Below the pieces are notes generated by a model. The model did not search any database and was not told the DNA's origin. It saw only the letters and a program-made list of their open reading frames with translations. The position numbers and the translations under genes are program-made. From Burkholderiales bacterium (lineage in GTDB: Bacteria > Pseudomonadota > Gammaproteobacteria > Burkholderiales > SG8-39), in contig JAOSJV010000001.1 in NCBI GenBank assembly GCA_027493935.1, positions 1,426,001-1,490,000 of the forward strand: DNA of 64,000 nucleotides, in the 5' to 3' direction. Position 1 is the stretch's first letter; every line of letters begins with the position of its first letter. Below, piece by piece: positions 33,834-41,838 of the stretch.

Positions 33834-34108
33834 GGACGGGCGAGACGATGCCGGACGGAACGGTGGCCGACGACGCGCCAGAAGCCGGTCTGCAGCGGCC
33901 GCGGATCTGGCTGGATTTCGGCAAGCTGGTCGTCGCCGCGGTCGTGCAGGGCGTCGTCGTGAGCGCGCTCGTCGCGCTCGTTGTGATGCTGCTCGCTTCC
34001 GGCACGGTGACCGAGCAGGCAAGCGCCATCGGCGCCACTGACGGCGGGGCTCCGGCCGCGGTGGCCGCGGTGACGCCGAGAGCAGCCGAAGCGACCAGGG
34101 CGCAATAG
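33830..34108 (+). CDS. Small single-pass membrane protein
   Basis: 92 residues, unrecognised. A single strong membrane helix (VVAAVVQGVVVSALVALVVM) lies at about residues 34-55, preceded by an acidic cytoplasmic part and followed by an Ala/Thr-rich tail of ~35 residues. No LPxTG-like sorting signal is visible. The start is coupled by ATGA to the preceding small ORF, and the sortase-fold gene follows after 163 bases on the same strand. Confidence 0.6.
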   Translation: MRTGETMPDGTVADDAPEAGLQRPRIWLDFGKLVVAAVVQGVVVSALVALVVMLLASGTVTEQASAIGATDGGAPAAVAAVTPRAAEATRAQ

Positions 34109-34271
34109 CCGTAGCCATGGCGTGCGGCGCTCTCGACCGGGGAGGACCGTTCGGCCGGGCCCGCACCCTGCGCAGCGCCTCCTCTGCGCAGGAGCCCGGC
34201 CGAGTCTTCCCCCCGTCCGGAGCGCGACCGTTCGCCCGCGGCCGCTCCACGCTGATCCCGCCGTTCCCGCG

Positions 34272-34946
34272 ATGTCGACCCGCGAGCGCCTTAGATCGGA
34301 AACGCGCCGACGGCTCGTGTGGCTCGCGAGCGTCGCCGCGGCCTTTGGCCTCGCGCACACCGATTCGCCGCCGCTCGAGCGTTTCTCGACCAAGCTTGCG
34401 CAGGAGCAGTTGCAGCAGGCCTGGCGCGCCCGTCCCGCGCCGCTTCCCGCCGTGCGCTCGCGCACGGGTGCAGGCGCCGCCGCGGCGGGGGCCGCAGCGC
34501 CGTGCACGAACCGCTCGTGCGCCGTGGCGCGGCTGATCGTGCCCGCGCGGCGCGCCGAGCGTATCGTCGTGTCGCACCCGGCCGGCCGGATGCCCGTCGG
34601 CGGCTGGGGCCATCTCGCCGGCACACCGCTGCTCGCGACTGCGGGAAACACCGTCTTTCACATTTATCGGAGCTCCGACGCCCGGCTCGTCCAGTTGCTC
34701 TCGGTTGGAGACACGCTGGTCGTCGAGCTGGCCGATACGCGGCAGTTCGTCTACCGAGTCGAGACGGTCGACACCGCCGATCGCCGCCAGGTGCGGCTCG
34801 CGCACGACACGCGTGCCGCGCAGCTCACGCTGATCGCGCGTCATCCCGACGATGCCCGCCTGCGCCGCGTCGTGCGCGCGGTGCGGCTCGCCACGCCGGT
34901 CGTGGCCGGGCGCGCAGACGCGCCGCGCCTCGTGCGCGGAGCCTGA
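34272..34946 (+). CDS. Sortase-fold protein lacking catalytic His and Cys
   Basis: 224 residues. An N-terminal signal-anchor (RRLVWLASVAAAFGLA) is followed by a sortase barrel of the marine proteobacterial type (TIGR03784-like): GWGHLAGTPLLATAGNTV, LLSVGDTLVVEL, FVYRVETVDTADRR and LTLIARHPDDARLRRVV. In active sortases these positions read GNTVIAGHRD and LTLVTCYP. Here the His position is Tyr (GNTVFHIYRS) and the Cys position is Arg (LTLIARHP), while the flanking pattern and the C-terminal Arg region are kept. The frame is continuous on both sides of each motif, so a sequencing indel does not explain the loss. It is divergent from pdsR-pdsS. Alternative: a non-enzymatic sensor or scaffold. Confidence 0.75.
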   Translation: MSTRERLRSETRRRLVWLASVAAAFGLAHTDSPPLERFSTKLAQEQLQQAWRARPAPLPAVRSRTGAGAAAAGAAAPCTNRSCAVARLIVPARRAERIVVSHPAGRMPVGGWGHLAGTPLLATAGNTVFHIYRSSDARLVQLLSVGDTLVVELADTRQFVYRVETVDTADRRQVRLAHDTRAAQLTLIARHPDDARLRRVVRAVRLATPVVAGRADAPRLVRGA

Positions 34947-35037
34947 TCGCGCGAGCCAAGACCCGCCGCACCCGAGGCGCTCGCGCCGCGGGCGGTGCGG
35001 CGCACCATGGTAAACTGAACGTTTTCCCGCGTCTGCC

Positions 35038-36306
35038 ATGGTCCAGAAAAGCGAATCGCTCGCCGCCGCCGATCCCGAGATCTGGCAGGCCATCCAGGAC
35101 GAGATCCGCCGCACCGAAGGCACCCTCTCGCTCATCGCCTCGGAGAACTACGCCAGCGCCGCGGTGCTCGCCGCGCAGGGCTCGGTGATGACGAACAAGT
35201 ACGCGGAGGGCTACCCGGGCAGGCGCTACTACGGCGGCTGCGAGTTCGTCGACGCCGCAGAGACGCTTGCCATCGAGCGGGCGTGCAAGCTCTTCGGCGC
35301 CGAGTACGCCAACGTTCAGCCGCACTCCGGAGCGCAGGCGAACCAGGCGGTCATGTCGGCCGTGCTCGAGCCGGGCGATGTCGTGCTCGGGATGTCGCTC
35401 GCCCACGGCGGCCACCTCACCCACGGGGCCGCGGTCAACTTCTCCGGCAAGCTCTACCAGGCGTTCACCTACGGTCTGAACGAGAAGGAGGAGATCGACT
35501 ACGAACAGGTCGAGCACCTCGCCAAGGGCCATAAACCCAAGCTGATCATCGCCGGCGCGTCGGCCTACTCGCTCGCGATCGACTGGAAGGCGTTCCGCCG
35601 CATCGCGGACTCGGTCGGGGCGCTGCTCTTGGCCGACGTCGCCCACTACTCCGGGCTGATCGCCGCCGGCTACTACCCGAGCCCGGTCGGCATCGCCGAT
35701 TTCGTCACCACCACTACCCACAAGACGCTGCGCGGGCCGCGCGGCGGGATGATCCTCGCCGCGGCGGAGCACGAGAAGCGCGTGAACGCGTCGGTGTTTC
35801 CGGGCAACCAGGGCGGACCGCTGATGCACGTCATCGCCGCGAAGGCGGTCGCGTTCCGCGAGGCGATGCGCAAGGAGTTCAAGCGCTACCAGGAGGAGGT
35901 GATCGCGAATGCCCGCGTGATGGCGAAGGCGCTGGCCGAGCGCGGCTACCGCATCGTCTCGGGGCGGACCGACAGCCATCTCTTCCTGGTCGATCTGCGC
36001 GGCAAGGGCATCACCGGCAGGGCGGCCGAGGAGGCGCTCGGCCGCGCCCGTATCACCGTGAACAAGAACGCGGTGCCGAACGATCCGGAGAAGCCCGCGG
36101 TCACTAGCGGCATCCGCATCGGCACCCCGGCCATGACGACGCGCGGCTTAACCGAGCTCGAGGCCGAGGAGGTCGCCGACCTGATCGCCGCGGTGCTCGC
36201 CGCGCCCGAGGACGAGGCCGCGCTCGCGCGCTCCGGCGAGGCGGTCGCGGCGCTCTGCGCGAAGTTTCCGGTGTACGGCGGTGAAGTGCCCGTACTGCAA
36301 GGCTGA
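35038..36306 (+). CDS. glyA: Serine hydroxymethyltransferase
   Basis: 422 residues, the usual bacterial SHMT length. PLP lysine in [29 protein letters not shown] and [11 protein letters not shown] near the start; [13 protein letters not shown] near the end. It converts serine and tetrahydrofolate to glycine and methylene-tetrahydrofolate. The start ATG 35038 gives [20 protein letters not shown] at 35012-35017 could be a -10 box. nrdR begins inside its last codons. Confidence 0.97.
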   Translation: MVQKSESLAAADPEIWQAIQDEIRRTEGTLSLIASENYASAAVLAAQGSVMTNKYAEGYPGRRYYGGCEFVDAAETLAIERACKLFGAEYANVQPHSGAQANQAVMSAVLEPGDVVLGMSLAHGGHLTHGAAVNFSGKLYQAFTYGLNEKEEIDYEQVEHLAKGHKPKLIIAGASAYSLAIDWKAFRRIADSVGALLLADVAHYSGLIAAGYYPSPVGIADFVTTTTHKTLRGPRGGMILAAAEHEKRVNASVFPGNQGGPLMHVIAAKAVAFREAMRKEFKRYQEEVIANARVMAKALAERGYRIVSGRTDSHLFLVDLRGKGITGRAAEEALGRARITVNKNAVPNDPEKPAVTSGIRIGTPAMTTRGLTELEAEEVADLIAAVLAAPEDEAALARSGEAVAALCAKFPVYGGEVPVLQG

Positions 36307-36767
36307 CGACACCGCGGTCGTCGACTCGCGCCTGTCGGAGGACGGCGCGAGCGTGCGCCGCCGCCGCGAGTGCCGCAAGTGCTCGAAGCGGTTCACGACC
36401 TACGAGCGCGTCGAGCTCTCGATGCCGGTGGTGGTCAAGGCGAACGGGCACCGCGTGCCGTTCGACCGCGAGAAGATCCGCACCGGATTCATGCGCGCGC
36501 TGCACAAGCGCCCTGTGCCGACGCAGTACGTGGACGACGCAATAGACCGCATCGAGCAGCGCCTGATGGCGATCGGCGAGAAGGAGATCCCCCTCGCGCA
36601 TCATCGGCGAGATGGTGATGCGCGAGCTGAAGAAGATGGACGACGTCGCCTACATCCGGTTCGCGTCCGTCTACGAGGACTTCCAGCGGGTGGACGACTT
36701 CCGCGAGAAGATCCGCGAGGTGAAGCGGCCCGCGCGGCGCGCGCGGCGCCCGGCCGCGCCCAAGTAG
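36281..36767 (+). CDS. nrdR: Transcriptional repressor NrdR (one frameshift)
   Basis: About 162 residues. The N-terminal zinc ribbon has CPYC and CRKC pairs; the ATP-cone follows ([17 protein letters not shown]). NrdR represses ribonucleotide reductase genes in response to dATP. An extra C in the run near 36592 breaks the frame between GEKEIPS and [16 protein letters not shown]; corrected, it ends at TAG 36765-36767. The GTG start at 36281 lies 26 bases inside glyA. glyA-nrdR-ribD is a common order in betaproteobacteria. Confidence 0.93.
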
Positions 36768-36827
36768 GCGCGCCCCGGGGCGGGTGCGGCGGGCGCTCGG
36801 CGCAGGAACGAACGCGGCGAAGGCGCA

Positions 36828-37940
36828 ATGGCGGTCCCGACCACCTTCTCCGCAGCCGACCGCGAGCACATGGCGCGCGCGCTCGACCTCGCCGGGCGCG
36901 GGCTCTACACCACCACCCCGAATCCGCGCGTCGGCTGCGTGATCGTGCGCGACGCCACGGTGGTGGGCGAGGGCTGGCACGCGCGCGCCGGCGAGCCGCA
37001 TGCCGAGGTGAACGCGCTGGCGCAGGCGGGCGGTCGCGCCGCCGGCGCGACCGCCTACGTGACCTTGGAGCCGTGCAGCCATCACGGGCGCACGCCGCCG
37101 TGCACCGCGGCGCTCGTCGCCGCGAAGGTCAGGCGCGTGGTTGCGGCGCTGCAGGATCCCAACCCGAAGGTCGCCGGCGATGGGCTCGCGCAGCTGCGCG
37201 CCGCGGGGATCGAGGTCGGCGTCGGCCTGCTCGAGGAAGCGGCGCGCGAGTTGAACATCGGCTTCGTCTCGCGCATGAAGCGCGGGCGGCCGTGGGTGCG
37301 CCTGAAGGTCGCGGCGTCGCTCGATGGCCGCATCGCGCTCGCCGACGGCCGCAGCCAGTGGATCACCGGTGTGGAGGCGCGACGCGACGGGCACGCGTTC
37401 CGCGCGCGCGCCTGTGCCGTGCTGACCGGCATCGGTACGGTGCGCGACGACGATCCGCGGCTCACGGTGCGCGAGGTGCAGACGACGCGCCAGCCGCTGC
37501 GCGTGGTGCTCGACAGCCGGCTCGAGCTGCCGCCCGCCGCGCGCGTGCTCGAGGGCGGCAACGTTCTGGTGGCCGCGGCCGTCGACGATCCGGCGAAGCG
37601 GGCGGCCCTTGCCGAGCGCGGCGCGGAGGTGCTGGTGCTCGCGAACGATACCGGCAAGGTCGACCTCGCCGCGCTCGTGCGCGAGCTCGCGTGCCGCGGC
37701 ACGAACGAGGTGCACGTCGAGGCGGGCGTGACGCTGAACGGCGCGCTCTTCGCGGCCGGCCTCGTCGACGAGCTCGTCGTCTATCTCGCACCGAGCCTGC
37801 TCGGCGACTCGGCGCGCGGGATGTTCCATCTGCCGCCGCTCGCCTCGCTGGAGCAGGCGCCGCGCCTCGCACTGCGAGAGGTCAGCCGGGTCGGGGAGGA
37901 CGTGCGGTTGATTGCGCGGGTGCGCAGGGGGCAGCGGTGA
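36828..37940 (+). CDS. ribD: Riboflavin biosynthesis deaminase/reductase RibD
   Basis: 370 residues. The N-terminal deaminase domain has the zinc site [14 protein letters not shown] and [17 protein letters not shown]; the C-terminal reductase domain has [18 protein letters not shown] and [15 protein letters not shown]. It carries out the second and third steps from GTP to riboflavin. The usual neighbour ribE is here ~1 kb away because a small-protein cassette lies between them. Confidence 0.96.
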   Translation: MAVPTTFSAADREHMARALDLAGRGLYTTTPNPRVGCVIVRDATVVGEGWHARAGEPHAEVNALAQAGGRAAGATAYVTLEPCSHHGRTPPCTAALVAAKVRRVVAALQDPNPKVAGDGLAQLRAAGIEVGVGLLEEAARELNIGFVSRMKRGRPWVRLKVAASLDGRIALADGRSQWITGVEARRDGHAFRARACAVLTGIGTVRDDDPRLTVREVQTTRQPLRVVLDSRLELPPAARVLEGGNVLVAAAVDDPAKRAALAERGAEVLVLANDTGKVDLAALVRELACRGTNEVHVEAGVTLNGALFAAGLVDELVVYLAPSLLGDSARGMFHLPPLASLEQAPRLALREVSRVGEDVRLIARVRRGQR

Positions 37941-37995
37941 ATCTGCAGCGAACCGTGAGCGGGGATCGCACGTCCCGCCGATTACTGCGGTGGCG

Positions 37996-38181
37996 TCACC
38001 TCGGAGACCGCCGGGCGCGCGCGACGGCAGGCCATGCCGTTTCAGGGCTGCTTGCCGCGCGTTGGTGGCGGTCGCCAACGCTCGGATGGAATCGCTTCGC
38101 ACACTCCGCGCACAGGTAGACGTGGCTCCACCGTGCGCACGCGGGTCGCATGAAGCACATGTTGCAGATGCGTCTCAGCAC
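37996..38181 (-). CDS. Small Cys-rich (zinc-ribbon-like) protein, cassette copy 1
   Basis: 61 residues from a GTG start. CNMC near residue 6 and CAEC near residue 24 are spaced like a zinc ribbon: [22 protein letters not shown] is the span between them, given here by its ends C-x2-C and C-x2-C about 16 residues apart. A basic tail follows. The second cassette copy keeps the VYPCAECAARFDPE part, which supports a real coding sequence. It lies 31 bases after the 97-residue ORF on the same strand. Function unknown. Confidence 0.45.
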   Translation of the reverse strand: MLRRICNMCFMRPACARWSHVYLCAECAKRFHPSVGDRHQRAASSPETAWPAVARARRSPR

Positions 38182-38212
38182 AGAGGTTCGCCCCGTAGGA
38201 GAGGAACCATCG

Positions 38213-38506
38213 TCAGATCGAGGTCGTCCGGCCCGACGCGCCCATGCAGGCGCCGCCCGACGGCTCGCGCAGCCGCGTACGCGCTTCCCCGAGGACGGCC
38301 CTTACGCGTCGAACGAGGGCGCGGCTCTGCCCGGAGCGGTGAATTTTCGCGAAGCGCTGCAGAGCGAGCTCGAGCCGTACCAGATCGTCCAGCCCTTCGA
38401 GCGGCCTGACAGGCAGCTCGCCTAGCCGGGGCTGCTCCGTGGCGAGCGTTGCAAGCCGGCGCTCGACCTCGCCGGCGACTTCCCGCGCTCTGATCGCTGC
38501 TTCCAT
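38213..38506 (-). CDS. Conserved small protein of unknown function, cassette copy 1
   Basis: 97 residues starting MEAAIRAREVAGEVERR, with AAGGGG upstream of ATG 38506. Its central part (QPRLGELPVRPLEGLDDLV and RLELALQRFAKIHRSGQS) is nearly identical to the protein at 43262-43537, and synonymous third-position differences between the copies indicate selection on the protein. Predicted helical, no membrane segment. It separates ribD from ribE. Unrecognised family. Confidence 0.6.
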   Translation of the reverse strand: MEAAIRAREVAGEVERRLATLATEQPRLGELPVRPLEGLDDLVRLELALQRFAKIHRSGQSRALVRRVRAVLGEARTRLREPSGGACMGASGRTTSI

Positions 38507-38935
38507 GTCGATCCCCTTGCCGGCGGCGTTCCTTCCACTGGCTGGACGCGCCCCATGCTCTGGGGACGACGCAGGTTTCGCGCCAGGTCGCGCACGGACG
38601 GACCCGCTTGACGTGCACACTTGCCACGCGGGAGGGAACGCGTCACAACCGCCGTGTCGATGGAGGCCGGAAACTGGAGTCGAGCGCGGGCGGGGGGCCC
38701 GAGACGCGAGGCCGCGGCGATCAGCGTCACGCGGCGCGGAGGCGTTGCACGTTCGACTCGACCGTTGGTGGGCGACAGCTCAACAGTCGATCCAGACTCA
38801 TCAATTGTCCAAACTGGGCGCCCGGCGCCGTGTTCGGCGCGCGACACAAGGCGGATCCTTCTTCCCAGGAGACCCCGTGCGTAGTACTCTCCAGCGCGAT
38901 AGGCGCATTGCGCCGCAGCAATCTGCGGAGGGCCA
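38507..38935. other. Non-coding stretch before ribE
   Basis: The first ~190 bases are the upstream part of the duplicated cassette. The rest shows no gene. I looked for an FMN riboswitch ahead of ribE and did not find its conserved core. GGAGGG precedes the ribE GTG. Confidence 0.5.
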
Positions 38936-39535
38936 GTGTTCACCGGCATCGTGACTGGGGTCGGGCGGATCGAGCGCGCGGCGCCCGCCCCCGGCGGACT
39001 GCGGCTCGCGATCGACGCCGGTGCACTCGACATGGGCGACGTCGCGACCGGCGACTCGATCGCCGTGAACGGTGTATGTCTCACCGTGGTCGCCCGCGAC
39101 GGCGCGCGCCTGGAAGTCGACGTCTCGCGCGAGACCATCGACTGCACCGCCGGCCTCGGCGCCCCGGGCGAGGTGAACTTGGAGAAATCGCTGCGACTCG
39201 CCGATCGCCTCGGCGGCCATCTCGTGAGCGGGCACGTCGACGGCGTCGGCGAAGTCCTATCGTTCGATGCGGTCGGCGACAACCGCCGCCTGGTCGTGCG
39301 CGCGCCCGGCGAGCTCGCGAAGTACATCGCCCGGAAGGGCTCGATCGCCGTACAGGGGGTGAGCCTGACCGTGAACCGCGTGGACGGACCCGAGTTCGAA
39401 ATTAACCTGATCCCGTACACGCTCGCGGCGACGACGCTCGGGCGGCTCGCGCGCGGCGCGCGCGTCAATCTCGAGGTCGACCTGATTGCGCGCTACGTGG
39501 AGCGCATGCTCGAGGCGTCCGAGGACGGCCGGTGA
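38936..39535 (+). CDS. ribE: Riboflavin synthase
   Basis: 199 residues with the two-barrel riboflavin synthase structure. It starts MFTGIVTGVGRIER (GTG start, GGAGGG upstream), then GVCLTVV and SRETIDCT; the second barrel starts around LVSGHVDGVGEV and has GVSLTVNRVDG and IPYTLAATTLG. It dismutates two molecules of dimethylribityllumazine to riboflavin. The expected downstream genes ribBA and ribH are not present; an accessory region follows instead. Confidence 0.96.
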   Translation: MFTGIVTGVGRIERAAPAPGGLRLAIDAGALDMGDVATGDSIAVNGVCLTVVARDGARLEVDVSRETIDCTAGLGAPGEVNLEKSLRLADRLGGHLVSGHVDGVGEVLSFDAVGDNRRLVVRAPGELAKYIARKGSIAVQGVSLTVNRVDGPEFEINLIPYTLAATTLGRLARGARVNLEVDLIARYVERMLEASEDGR

Positions 39536-39682
39536 CCCCGCGCAAGCGCTGTTCTGCCTTGCGGACGTCGTCGCGCTCGTCGGCACGAGCGCTGCGCTCA
39601 TCGCATTTCCCCTGCCGCTCTCGCCTCAGCGCGCGGGATAGGCGACCGCGCGCTTCGCGCCGCGGTCGCCGTGCTGAATCGG

Positions 39683-40018
39683 CTACCGGACCCGTTGCGG
39701 CTTCGCGATCCCGGCCTCCAAGTAAAGGCGCTCGGCGAGCCGGGTCTGCTTGAAGAAGGCGATCACCGACGCGTCGGTGCTCACGATGTCCGCGCGGTCG
39801 CGGCGCTTCGGATCGCCTGCTCGGGCCGAGCGGCGGACCTCGTGGCACACGTACCTGCCGCCATCGGTTCGATACAGCGCCAGCTCGACCCATCGGCCCA
39901 CGTGACGGCTGAAGTTGTCCGCCCTCGCCTCGGGGCTGCTGGTCACCCGCACGATCAGGTGACCGCTGAACACGAGTTCGGGAGCGTCATCGACCGGCAG
40001 GCGGAACTGCTGGAACAT
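39683..40018 (-). CDS. Hypothetical protein
   Basis: 111 residues, unrecognised. It starts MFQQFRLPVDDAPELVFSG and contains RVTSSPEARADNFSRHVGRW, then an alternating beta-like stretch (ELALYRTDGGRYVCHEV) and a helical C-terminus (ASVIAFFKQTRLAERLY). The pattern of a small alpha/beta domain with good codon use suggests a real gene. It precedes two other small minus-strand genes of unknown function. Confidence 0.5.
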   Translation of the reverse strand: MFQQFRLPVDDAPELVFSGHLIVRVTSSPEARADNFSRHVGRWVELALYRTDGGRYVCHEVRRSARAGDPKRRDRADIVSTDASVIAFFKQTRLAERLYLEAGIAKPQRVR

Positions 40019-40134
40019 GTCGTCAATCCCGCCGCGGGCTCGTCCCCGTCATCGGGGGCAAGGCCCAAGCCGCGCGAGCGGGCCTGCGTCGCGTCGGCGC
40101 CGCAAGGCGTGCACCACGCGGCACGGCGCAGCGG

Positions 40135-40359
40135 TCATCGGAAGGACCATTCATGCGTGAAGTTGCCGCCGACGCCGCTCACGTGCATCGTGGCGGGTCG
40201 GTGCGCCGACGCCCATGCCTTGGCGAAGCTGAGCGCCTGGGCACGCTCGCGAAAGAGCTCGGACACCACCGCGCCGGGCAGGAGCACGCCCCATCCCGCC
40301 GTCGGCCCCGGTTGCACGAGGACGAGCGCGAATTTCGGCGCCGTGGGCAAGATCGACAT
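40135..40359 (-). CDS. Small hypothetical protein (DUF2188-like)
   Basis: 74 residues: two beta strands (FALVLVQPGPTAGWGVLLPG) followed by a helix (RERAQALSFAKAWASAHRP) and a last strand. This beta-beta-alpha-beta layout resembles the small DUF2188-type proteins, but the match is only by shape. No function can be given. Confidence 0.4.
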   Translation of the reverse strand: MSILPTAPKFALVLVQPGPTAGWGVLLPGAVVSELFRERAQALSFAKAWASAHRPATMHVSGVGGNFTHEWSFR

Positions 40360-40911
40360 CCGTCACGGAGTATACGCGCTTCCCGGACCGCCGCCGCCCG
40401 CAGTGCAGATCAACAACGCACGCGCCGGCCGCTACGTCGCGCGGATGCCCCGGCGGTCCGAACCCGGTCAGTGACCGATGGCATCCCGCGGTCCCGGCGA
40501 CGTACAGCCGGCGGGCAACGCCCGCGGGTCGCCAATCTCCACCAGTCCGTGACGGTTTGTTCGACGGAAATCGAGCAACGCCCCGAATCGAGCATGTCGG
40601 CAACCGGATCCGGAGTGCCGCGCGAGGATGCGCGGCACAAAGGAAGAAAGTGCTAAGGAAGTGCTGCTGGAGACTGGAGGATGGCGCGAGATCGCGCGTG
40701 GGACGACCGCCGTGCAGGGGCCGTACGATGTATCGGTCGTAGTTTCTTTGCGCTGCTTTTCGAACGCTCGAAGCCGGATCTTGCGGCAGGCCCCGAACGG
40801 ATTTCAGCGGATCGGGAATCTCGGTGCGCGGCAGCCGGAAATCACGCCACCCAACACGTGCCGCGACCGCTCGGCGGCGGAACCGATGCGATCCCGGTCC
40901 CGCGGCTTATC
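40360..40911. other. 552-base stretch without a recognisable gene
   Basis: Several short open frames exist but none has a family-like sequence or a good ribosome binding site. Short direct repeats of GAAGTGCT occur near 40650. No promoter, terminator or mobile-element end was recognised. Confidence 0.4.
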
Positions 40912-41184
40912 TCACCGGCTTTCCAGAAAGCGCCAACGCGTCCAGTCGAGCGGGCCGGTGAGCTTGGCGAGCGCTTCCTCGACGGCCCGCATCGCATCCT
41001 CGGCCGATTCTCCCTGCGCGCTCACCACGTGTCTGGGCGTGGTGCCCGACGGAAGCGTCCGCTCCGGATCGGGGTGATCGAATGCACGGACCAGGATGTG
41101 ATAGCACCCGCTGCTGTCTCGCTCTACGGTCGCCGATACGGTGTGGCTACCGGCGGCACCGATCATCATCCCTACGATCTGCAT
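40912..41184 (-). CDS. Small hypothetical protein
   Basis: 90 residues, start MQIVGMMIGAAGSHTVSATV. It alternates beta strands (ERDSSGCYHILVRAFDHP) with a helix (SAEDAMRAVEEALAKL) and ends in DWTRWRFLESR. No signal peptide or membrane helix. It resembles small single-domain proteins of unknown function; not recognised. Confidence 0.4.
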   Translation of the reverse strand: MQIVGMMIGAAGSHTVSATVERDSSGCYHILVRAFDHPDPERTLPSGTTPRHVVSAQGESAEDAMRAVEEALAKLTGPLDWTRWRFLESR

Positions 41185-41838
41185 ATTGAATGTTCTACCA
41201 AAAACGGCGGCATCTTTCTGGCGGAACGTGCATGGCCGTACCGAGTATTCCCGCGGGTTTCACAAACCTTCACATTCGGGGCGGGTTCTAGGCGGCATCG
41301 ACGCCCCAGGCCGCTGACCACGCGGCCGGCGCGCGCGATATCGCCCGCGTCGCCACTGCGACCAGGTGAACACTCGGTGCGGGTCGGCGGACGCTCGGCT
41401 CGCGCACCAGAGCGAGATGCGCAGCACTCGCGCCGGTCGTGGCGGTTGCGCTCCGGATGGCCCGCAGTCTCGCGCTCGCGCCGGGCAGGGTGCGCGTGCC
41501 ATTCGCTTTCGGCGCGATCCTCGACGCGGCCGCGACGCTGATCGCGCCCCGTGGGCGAATCGTTGCCAGCGAAGCGGGGTGCCGTGCCGCGCAGGCGCTG
41601 GTGTCAAACTTCGTCAATTTCGTGCAACTTGGGCGCAGAACACTCGCGCGAGACTTGTGACGCGGCGGCGCGCAGCTTAAGGTGCCCTTGCGCAACTGCG
41701 AAGATCGATTCGTGATCCGACGACCCGCCACGGCACGAGGCTGCAGCACGCGATCCACGCAGTGGGCGCGAGGAATCGCATCGCATTGACGGTCGGATGT
41801 TTCCGCCACTTTCGGCTCCAAGGGGAACCAGGTCATCC
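41185..41838. other. 654-base stretch without a supported gene
   Basis: A 73-codon plus-strand frame (41439-41660) and a long minus-strand frame (41288-41929) overlap here; neither has a recognisable domain or ribosome binding site, and the latter runs into the next gene on the opposite strand. This may be eroded coding DNA. Confidence 0.4.

Larger units (their letters stand above)
37990..38700. repeat. Duplicated small-protein cassette, copy 1 (diverged)
   Basis: A ~700-base unit, similar on the same orientation to 43060-43725. The strongest similarity is over the ~95-residue ORF, but it extends upstream (GCAGGTTTCGCGCCAGGTC in both, then GGGA-GGAA and TCGATGGAGGCCGGA versus TCGATGCAGACCGGA) and downstream over the Cys-rich ORF. 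No terminal inverted repeats or transposase are seen. Confidence 0.65.

Noticed and set aside
34950..35037. Possible glycine riboswitch upstream of glyA
   Set aside because: Only ~90 bases precede the start and the conserved glycine-aptamer core is not visible.
38700..38935. Possible FMN riboswitch before ribE
   Set aside because: The conserved RFN segments are not present.
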